This document shows, one piece after another, positions 55,796-64,000 of a stretch of 64,000 nucleotides of DNA. The notes below the pieces were generated by a model. It was not told where the DNA came from, searched no databases, and was given only the letters and a program-made list of their open reading frames with translations. The stretch spans positions 20,507,945 to 20,571,944 of the forward strand of contig NC_069129.1 in NCBI RefSeq assembly GCF_026914265.1. Direction: 5' to 3'. The stretch is from Mya arenaria. Lineage: Eukaryota > Mollusca > Bivalvia > Myida > Myidae. Position 1 is the first letter of the stretch. Each line of letters begins with the position of its first letter. A program made the position numbers and the translations under genes.

Positions 55796-57002
55796 GTTGG
55801 TAAACATGATCATGCTTATAATATAACATAGGTGTGAGCCGCTGACCAAGTCATGAGTATAATCCTATCGCTACAACCTGAATTTAACACACAAAGTTGT
55901 CTAACAAATAATAATTGAAATGCTTAATTTTCTGAGGTTAATCTTATTGCCCAATCACATTGAATGTGTTGATACAAATGAATCATGTTTAAATTTCTCC
56001 TGATTTCACATTTAAATGATTGATTTGGGTAAATAAATGTCATACGTCAAATATGTTAAATATTATTAGTACTTCACTGTTGTCATGTGTCAAACATTTT
56101 AATACCATTAATACTTTAATATCATTATGTATGAGTATATATAGAGGATGAGCTTTACTTGATGTTTGATTCATCAATAAAATTAATATATATTTTTTGG
56201 CTAACTATGCCTTCCCATTCAATTTTATTGCATCTGTCCAGACCTGTAAAGACATTTAGTATAAAGAAACTTCATTTATGTCAAAATCTACTTAGTATGA
56301 GTAAATTATTTTACAAATGGTAAACAAATAATGCAATTTGTTAACTACTTACAGGAAAAAACCTTCGAATTGTCATTCAAATTCAATTGTTCAAAATATT
56401 TCAAATAAAGCTTCATACATGTAATCTACAAGGATATGAGCATCTCAATTTTTATGTGAAAACTTTGTATCTCGAGTTATGAAAAAACTTAGTATCCTGA
56501 TTTTTGTGAGAAATTTTTTTAAATTGATTATTGTGAGAAAACTTTGTATCTCGTTTTTTTTTATATCGATTTTTGTGAGAATTTTTTTTATATCGATTTT
56601 TGTAAATATTTTTTTTATCACATTTTTTTTTGTGAGAAAACATTGTACCTCTATTTAGTGAGAAACATTTGTATCTTGATGTATTTTGTTTTTGTGCAAA
56701 CTTGAACAAAACCCCCATATAAAACTCCCCATCCTTTTAACATAATTATTTTAACAGATCTCCGGTCACAATAATTTAAAACTACTGGCACACTGTACAT
56801 CTAAGTTGTAAACTGTATGAATCATCATTATTTCTGTATAAGAATACAAGTTGCCCACATTGCTAGGCAAGTATACATGTGCATGTGTTTATTATATAAC
56901 TATAACATGAACTTTTCTAAATCTCTACCCTCTGTAAATAATAACATAAATACATGAGCCTTATTCTTTATATGACACTACTGTTCATTAAGTTTCTATA
57001 TA
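55796..57002. other. Intergenic AT-rich DNA with a degenerate short repeat
   Basis: Bases 56450-56705 repeat TTTTTGTGAGAAAACTTTGTA-like units with T-run length changes. On the minus strand an AATAAA at 56888-56893 could serve the PH-domain gene. No coding sequence is seen. Confidence 0.4.
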
Positions 57003-57177
57003 CAGTCAATCCGCATTGGCTCGAACTCACTTGGCTCCATTTCCTTGTCGGCTCAAACTGGATGTAAAGGACTGATTTCTTTCAACTGAATGTGAGCAAT
57101 CTCAATTAGATCGACTTTTCTGAGACTCAAGGTATTATTGCCAGTCACTGTGAATTTGAGCAAATGGGGTTCAACTG
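57003..57177. mobile_element. Short pogo/Tigger-like remnant
   Basis: After a TA, CAGTCAATCCGCATTGGCTC matches in inverted form the right end GAGCAAATGGGGTTCAACTG. The arms are about 26 bp with several mismatches. It is 175 bp long and non-coding. Confidence 0.6.
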
Positions 57178-57383
57178 AACTTATTTGAAAATTGAATTCT
57201 CAAAAATTCAGTTCACAGCATCATCCAGAGCGCATCCAAACCATACCTGTATACATGAATTATAATAGTTTAACTTGCGTAGGAGATTCTGATAAAAAGA
57301 AACACTTATTTCCTAGTTACGCCGAAAGTTCTTTTAATCAAAACTACCGAAACTGCCAAAACTGCCACAACTTCCAAAACTAC

Positions 57384-60300
57384 TCATAGAGCTCCAACTG
57401 CCGCATCGACCCATGCCAAACATTCCAAACGGACTGCCAAAAAACCACCCATGCCACCACCCATCATACGACTGGCTCCATACCCCAGTGCCGCACCACC
57501 AATCAGACCTAGAAATAATTGGACATATTTATATTGTGAAGACCATTAAATTGATGACAGTTTATAACAACATAAGTGTCACTTAGCAAACACCAATGCT
57601 GGTCTGTTTATAGTCTGTAAAACTAATCACTAATATAAGGATGGTTCCATCATATGTCAGTGTTTTGTTCCACCGTCATTGGAATGGAGGCGGCCTTGAT
57701 AGGGGGAAAATAGTGTTGTTTAGACAAAATGTCGACAAAACTTGTTTTCAAACCTTTTATTTAAAACACCCTGACCCCAGAGTTTTTGACACAAGTTCCT
57801 TGTTACAGGTCTGGGACAGAATTTGCAGGAAAACAATTCAGCAAAGTTGCAGTTTGTATGAATCTCCTGGGTAAGCCTGCTGCAAACCAGGTGGGGCAAA
57901 ACATTGATAGATGCATAGCATATCACCGATGTATAGCTATCCATGACTCTTCAGAGCTCACCTATCTTTATCATGTTGTAGGACCTTAATATTAAATGCA
58001 TCTTATCATCTGCTTATCTTGTTCCAATCCTAACTTACCTGCAGCCATTTTGCCTGTATTACTGCCCATAACTCCTCCAAGGCCACCTTTCTTTTTCCTA
58101 TGGTGATCAGTGGCATACGCAACATTTTGTTGCGGGCCCTGGGCATACCCTCCTGCATAGCCCTGGGGTGGTTGCTGATACCCATAGGCTGGAAAATAAA
58201 CGTTGCATTTACAACAAAAAGGTGTTTGTATAATAATAATATGACCACTGTGCACTGCTATGTCAGTAACATGTGGTATAAAGAACAAATGCATTGTTGA
58301 TGATTGTGACCACCTGAGCCGCCAAGTATAATCGGTCAAATACAACATACCAGAGAAGTTTCATGGTCCCAAGTCAAACTGTTGTTGAGATTTTTTGCAA
58401 ACAAGTTCAACCCATTATGCAATAAAAAATAGCAATATTATTGTCCTTACATATATATATACCAATACGTATCACTTCTGTTTCCTTATTATAATACCGG
58501 GGTATCAATTATTTCACACATCCCTATTCACTGACTTTACTTACGTTGTTGCTGATAACCTCCGTACTGCTGTTGTGGGTAACCCTGTTGCTGTGGATAC
58601 CCTTGTTGCTGTGGATACGGTTGTTGCTGGGGGTATCCCTGTTGTTGTGGGTACCCCTGTTGGGGTGGATAAGGGCCGGGCTGACTTGTTGGTGGAGGAC
58701 CGGGGGCTGTAAATAAACAGATGAGGTAATGAACTAAATCAATGAGGTTATACGCCATATAATGTGCTTCTGATTTTTCTGTGGCTCCTGATAAGGTTTG
58801 TGCTTAGAGGGAACCTGGTTGTGAATAATAAGGGCTGAGTTGACTGAATATAACGATACTTAAAAGCGCACTATATACATGTAATTATCTGTATGAAGTA
58901 AGTTATTCCAGTAAAAGAGTTAATATTCCAGTCCAGAGAGTTTATTTGGATGAAAAATATCATAGTTCAGTAAGAAATGTAGCATTTCAGTAAATACAGA
59001 CATGGAACTATTTTACAAAGGCTATCATTAAAATTCAAAGCTCTACCATATCCTCCAAAACCTATGGGTTGAGGCATAGGCATGCCTCCAGGAGGTGGCG
59101 GGCCTGGCTGGTAGCTGTAAGGAGGTGGGGAATAAACCCCTTGGGGGTGCTGGGGCTGGATAGGACCCTGAGGCTGAGGCGGTGAGGGGCCAGACTGGTT
59201 GCTCTGGGGTCGGGAAGGGAGCTGGAAAATAAAGGGGCCATAAGTTAGTACTAATTTCTTTTGCTCAACTGTGACAAAAGCTGATAGCTTACAGAAGCAG
59301 GTTCAAGTCTGCTTCCCTGTGAGACACCAGTACAACCGTCAGTTTTAAGAGGCCATGAGAATATACCTCTACTGGGGATCAAACCCACAACCTCTTGGGC
59401 GAGAGGCGGATACCACTATCACTTGACTTTAGATTTTCTGTTAATGGCCCTCTTGGTGGAGAGTGATTGACAAAGTTTGAGAAAACAACTCAACTACATT
59501 AGTGTGAGCATGATTTACTAACTTCCTATTCATTTGAAAACTTCATATATATGCGAAAAGTTGGAATGATGTAAATACAATTATAAACATGAGGAATGCA
59601 TTGCTTTAGACATGACTGCAAAGGGCCTTTGTGCATACCATACATGCATTCATAAACAGATCAAGTTTTGATGACATTCAGGACATAATTTTACATTATT
59701 CATTTAATCATCTTTAAAGGGACTGTACACCAGATTGGCACCAAAAAACATTTTTCTGTAACCAATCTCAGGACAAGTATTTAATAAAATGGTTTACTCT
59801 TTGATATCATAATTGTAAAAAAATACCAAAATGTAAAAAAAAATCGAGTCGAAAACCGGGTTCGAACCGGGGTCGCCAAAATTGCAGCCCAGTGTTGAAC
59901 CACTGTGCTACGAAGGAATACTCTCAATGGTTGGAATATTTAAGCTATATACCTAACTTGGTAATATCACGTGATAACATCGACTAGCCAATCTTTTTTA
60001 ATGGAAAAATACCAAAAAACTATGTGGTACTTCAGTTAGTAAGTTTCAATGCATTGTACACATCCATACCAAGTTTATGTCAGTTTTCGACAATTTTCTT
60101 TTTTTCTCTCGCTATTTCATCATACGGAGTACAGCCCCTTTAAAGCATACATTGTAAACACTTATCAACAACCAATTTTCTATAAATATTAAAAGTAATA
60201 CTTACAGTAGAAATGATTGCTGACATCCACTCACTGAAAAAATACAAGAATAAGGATTACTTTTTAATAATGCATTTTTCCCCCTTATTTTCAAACATAA

Positions 60301-63300
60301 AAGAAATGTTCTTGTTCCTCATAATTCAAAACTACATGTACAGGTAAAAATAAACATACAGGAAAATTGGTTTTATATTTTTCAAACAGAAATATTAATG
60401 AATTTTGTATTATGGTATCAAAAAACAGTTAACACATTATATTGTCGTTATCGTCTGTATTGACGTGTAATATCTTTTTCTAAATACTTTTAAGGCCAGA
60501 GTTTTTTGTGTTTTTTTTTTAACTGCTTACCCACTTTTAGCAATTATAAAATAAATAAATTCAACTTAATCTGTAAAATTTCAGATCTCAGAATGATGAC
60601 TGTTTTCTCATTTATGTAAAAAATCATTTTTTGTATAGATCAAATTAAAGGCAACAATTAAATTTCTAAGTTTTGTGGCCAAAAAAGAAGAAATCAGATG
60701 AAAAGAGGAAAATTGGCATCACTTAATTCTTACTGTGAGTAATACATAGCAAAATGATTCATACTGTAACTGCTGCTCATTGTTCATAAGGAAGTAGTGT
60801 GGCTTTGCTTTATGGCTTGGTTTCTCGGGGACAGCTATCAAACATGAGATGCTCGACCCTGAGGGCAGCTGAGGAATGTCTTTGAAGTTGTTCTGTACAT
60901 GCTCCCCAAATGCAAAGTGTTTGCATACATTCTGAAATGATAAAAAAGCGTCCATGGCTGTTTTTTTTTCATGATTTTGTAATTGAAAATGTTGTGAAAT
61001 TCATTTTAAATTCTTAAATGAAAATACATTAAAGTGACACTCTTATTCAAAATCAGTACATACACATATATAACAAACATAAACTTTGAGTGATAAACCT
61101 TTAACTCACTCAAACTTTATGTTTGTTTTTACCGTACTAAATAATGCATTTATGGAAAATATTAATAAATGATAACAAGATCGTAACTGTGTACTTACTA
61201 TGTGAAAACGCAAAAATATTAAATGATTGGTGAGTGCTAAAGATTTACTCTGATCTACTATTGTTTCATAAGGTAGAAATACCATGTTTTCTGCACCTTT
61301 CTTTCAAATTAAACTTGGTATCCTTCATAAGTACCACTGTTTTCGACATTTATTCATCCTTTTTGGTATAGAATTGTATTAATTGTGGTAAATTTTATTT
61401 GGGAGTAAGAGTGCATGTTTAAGTCTATCTTCATGATTTTGTTACATTGAATATGTTTTGAAGGTTTGTTTTAAATTCTTAGATGAAAATAAATGAAGCA
61501 TATCCTGAAAATATGTCAAAAAATGTGTTGTATTGAATTGTGTGCGACATGAATTGTCACTATCAAGATGAAAATACACGTATTCGTTAGGAATGCTGTG
61601 ATGAATTACTATATAATTATACAGCAATTAGCAATTGCAAAACAGAACATTTTAAAATGTCTTTAGTTGGTGACAGGTGTTTACTGAGTAATTAGTATTT
61701 ACAGCAGATATTTTTCAATAATAAATTAAACATAGACTTAGTTCAAATCAGATAATTTATAAAATACAATGTGTCACATCAATATTATTTTATATAGATA
61801 ACACAGAAATGAGCATTAACCAGATTGTTATAACTCTCTTAAGTCTAAAATAACTTCAGTTCAGTTAATACACAGTTGATACACTACCGTAAATGTGTAT
61901 ATAGGACACACTTTCCCCCTGGGTTTTACTTAATTGCAACAGGTTTAAACATACAATGTATTCATCGACAACTGTTTTTAAATGAACAGAAGAAAAGTAA
62001 GGTGTTATGAGGACTTGCTAATGTTTTTGCAAAATGCATCTTTTTTATGACACAAATAAAGTTTCGCAAATTGTTAGAAGTATGAAAACTAATATAAAAA
62101 TACCCAAAGCAGCTGGAACCTTTCAGCAGATGTTGATATTTGCTCAAATATTGTCTTCGATAAACTAACCCTTTTCATAAGCGTTATTAAGGCTAATGGT
62201 CATTTAATTACAGCTTTCTGTGATTGGTTGATGTACATTATCACGTGATGTTATCAATGTATTGTTAATAGGTCGAAATACCCTTCACTTTTTTATACAA
62301 GTACAGGAGGACTTGTGGTGAAGGCGTCTGTTTTCTATTTTTTTGTTGACTTGACTGGTGCGTGTTCGCACCCTACTAAAATCAAAATACATTTTTATTC
62401 TAAAATTTTCTGCAGTTTCAATATCATAGAGTAAAATAATTATTTAATAAGTGTTTTCAGATGCATGACCGGGAAAAGTAATTTTAATCCAAAACATGAG
62501 AAAAAAACTACTGATCCTGCCCAAACAGGAACATGTTTATTAATGAAAAATACTTTTTACAATAAATATCTGTATTTGCTTCAAATCATTCTTTTTTAGA
62601 TTATCCCAACAATTTTATTTAGCTGGGAGTCAGTGTCACCCTTATGCTTGACAAATTACAGACCTCTGGTAACTAAATAGTATGTCAAAATAAATGGTTT
62701 ACACTTAATGGAAGGGATACGCATTAAGCTCAGAATTGGAGTCCCTAGCTTGAATCCAGTCCATGAATCTGCCATTCTTTCTTAACCTTTTAATATATAC
62801 TTACTTTCATACAAATCTGTACTTTTGCTGTCATGTCGCCTTTTTTCTTGTATGCCAGGAGATTGCTGTCAGAGTAAAGCTTCAGGTAGACGTCATTCCA
62901 ACCACCTGAGAACAAACTCTCTGTAAAACACAAACAAATAAATAATCAAGCCTCAAATATCCCTTCCACAACGAGATGTGTTTTCAACAAGATTCATGAT
63001 TTCTAAGTTTGAAATTTAGGTTTGAACATTTCTGTAATTATCTAACAAATACATTACATGTATATACAATAAATGTGCAATAACTGCATATAGAAATAGA
63101 AGCAGATATTGAGTTTTTTTGCACTTACATGGCGATATAATGTATTAATTGTTATATATATGTAAAATAAAGTTGTTAACTGTACTATCTTTATTTTTTT
63201 TTACTTTTTACAAAGCTGGTAAAGATCTGTAGTGCATGTGGGTAAGAACAAGCCACCTTGTTAACTTAATAGGTTGAAAATTGTGCATGTGTCACAAGAG

Positions 63301-63512
63301 TTTGGGTTCAAGCAACATACTGAACACTTTTTTATCTTCATTTAAGCCAGCACAATTAGACAGAGACGAGAGTGCATAAAAAAGTGACATGTAGTGACTG
63401 AAATCGACGGCAATGTTTATTCTATGTCCAGTATCTATTTTTATACTTTAGTACAAAAGAACTGTTACTTACTGCTATGTCGTTTGACATAGCCTTCTTT
63501 CACCACCGACAT
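57384..63512 (-). CDS. PH-domain protein with Pro/Gln/Tyr-rich and Gly-rich tail (evectin-like?)
   Basis: Eight exons in transcript order (63512-63473, 62920-62805, 60931-60765, 60233-60206, 59221-59047, 58706-58545, 58188-58039, 57508-57384) join in frame at GT-AG sites into 320 aa. Residues 1 to about 117 form a PH domain (MSVVKEGYVKRH, GGWNDVYLKLYSDSNLLAY, and the C-terminal helix LHEWMSAIIST with its conserved Trp). Residues about 118-230 are disordered and rich in P, Q, Y and G, including six YPQQQ-type repeats in exon 6. Then come basic HHRKKKGG and a Gly-rich hydrophobic stretch (GLIGGAALGYGASRMMGGG). Layout and length recall PLEKHB2/evectin, a lipid-binding endosomal protein, but the tail differs. 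In exon 8 a run of six T (57439-57444) shifts the frame. A seventh T would give a GSFGSFGSF tail ending at 57334. Confidence 0.85.
59300..59428 (-). mobile_element. tRNA-derived SINE (family 2), PH-gene intron 4
   Basis: On the minus strand, GATAGTGGTATCCGCCTCTC (box A region) and GGGTTTGATCCCCAGTAG (box B) lead into GAGGTATATTCTCATGGCC and GGTGTCTCACAGGGAAGC. The head is tRNA-like, but the body differs from family 1. Confidence 0.6.
59714..60143. mobile_element. TTAA-type MITE, family 2, with tRNA-like insert (PH-gene intron 4)
   Basis: TTAA-AGGGACTGTACACC at the left and GAGTACAGCCCCT-TTAA at the right. The first word and ACACCAGAT match the element at 24326-24751. A tRNA-like block lies inside at 59845-59913. 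Confidence 0.75.
59845..59913 (-). other. tRNA-like segment inside a MITE
   Basis: On the minus strand, TAGCACAGTGG (box A, 59900-59910) and GGTTCGAACCC (box B, 59858-59868) have tRNA-like sequence and spacing. The acceptor stem does not pair convincingly, so a working tRNA is unlikely. It could be an RNA polymerase III promoter carried by the element. Confidence 0.55.
61029..61422. mobile_element. TTAA-type MITE, family 3, long copy (PH-gene intron 2)
   Basis: TTAAAGTGACACTCTTATTC at the left matches GGGAGTAAGAGTGCATGTTTAA at the right as an imperfect inverted repeat bounded by TTAA. The shortened copy is at 23740-23930. An inner hairpin ATAAACTTTGAGTG/CACTCAAACTTTAT lies near 61077-61122. 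Confidence 0.7.
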
Positions 63513-64000
63513 TGTTGTGTAATGAACAACAAACTATGAGGTCTTGAAGTGTTCAAAATTAGCACAAAACTTGAATTCCTATTTTTACGTCGCCTGGCTT
63601 GTTACAATTCCAAGTAGTAGTGTAACTACTGCAGTGTTAAAACTTTGGCTTGTTGATTCGAAAAATTTATGACTGGTCCGTTACTTATTGCGCAATACTT
63701 TATCTGCAAAAAAGAGAAAAAAAACAACAGAACATTAGTCAGTCACAAATTGATTTGTCTGCAACATATTTACAAATGGAGCTGTTCAACTAACGAATAT
63801 CAAAATATTGAAAAAAGAGCAAGAAAGTAACATATGTGACAAGACACAATCATTTATCAATATCAGTTAATTTCTTAGCAAACAATTATGAAACATTCTG
63901 GAATGGTCGAACTTCGTGTGATAATCAATGATACATAGAAAAACTTATTCCATTATTCATATACATATTTATACATGTTAGAGATGAAATTTTAAAATAT
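63513..64000. other. Upstream region of the PH-domain gene
   Basis: No coding sequence is seen. It presumably contains the 5' UTR and promoter of the minus-strand PH gene; no clear core element is recognisable. Confidence 0.3.

Noticed and set aside
58395-58712. Plus-strand frame with VAVDTVVAGG-type repeats
   Set aside because: It is the antisense shadow of PH-gene exon 6 and its YPQQQ repeats.
59845-59913. A functional tRNA gene
   Set aside because: Boxes A and B are good, but the acceptor stem does not pair and the segment lies inside a MITE.

Overview
The window is animal nuclear DNA, most likely from a bivalve mollusc. It is AT-rich, has compact exons with GT-AG introns, and is crowded with small non-autonomous transposons. 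It carries a tRNA-derived SINE, a repeat family rich in GGTCA/TGACC steps, and an intronless B-box (TRIM-like) gene pair of the kind that is expanded in bivalves. The organism assignment is inference from these features; no marker gene settles it.

Layout. 1-2757: 3' part of a CR1/L2-like LINE, broken in at least two places. 2772-12495: a tandem segmental duplication, each copy holding one single-exon B-box/coiled-coil/beta-propeller-like gene on the minus strand. Copy B (9757-11394) is open. Copy A (5641-7308) has one in-frame stop just after the B-boxes, and about 2.15 kb not shared with copy B lies in its 3' flank. 12496-15100: spacer with a SINE and a 154-bp palindrome. 15105-20312: two tandem four-exon paralogues encoding signal peptide, CUB-like domain, two LDL-receptor class A modules, one membrane span and a short tail. 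20713-22180: a roughly 148-bp satellite full of nuclear-receptor-like half sites. 24776-29943 (minus): a complete five-exon UBE2C orthologue (179 aa). 29944-33870: divergent spacer with tandem repeats. 33871-49401 (plus): a complete twelve-exon glutathione synthetase gene (493 aa). 49402-57333: gene-free, repeat-rich. 57384-63512 (minus): an eight-exon PH-domain protein with a proline/glutamine/tyrosine-rich tail, perhaps evectin-like.

The standout observation is in intron 10 of glutathione synthetase. The intron opens into a 2.46-kb minisatellite of about 50 units. Each unit is a copy of the last 25 bases of exon 10 (encoding the ATP-binding glycine loop LKPQREGGG) joined to the authentic 5' splice site GTATGT. 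The array is therefore a tandem amplification of an exon/intron junction. Some units keep the GT donor; another class carries AT in its place. The gene depends on the spliceosome choosing the first of many near-identical donors, because use of any later one meets a stop codon at once.

Other points of interest are several TTAA-flanked MITE families (one with a tRNA-like segment inside), an 880-bp element with a perfect 8-bp target duplication in a UBE2C intron, a perfect 10-bp hairpin that covers a splice donor in the first CUB-LDLa gene, and loss of two LDLa cysteines in the second. UBE2C (mitotic ubiquitin transfer) and GSS (glutathione synthesis) are housekeeping genes with no evident functional link to each other or to their neighbours.
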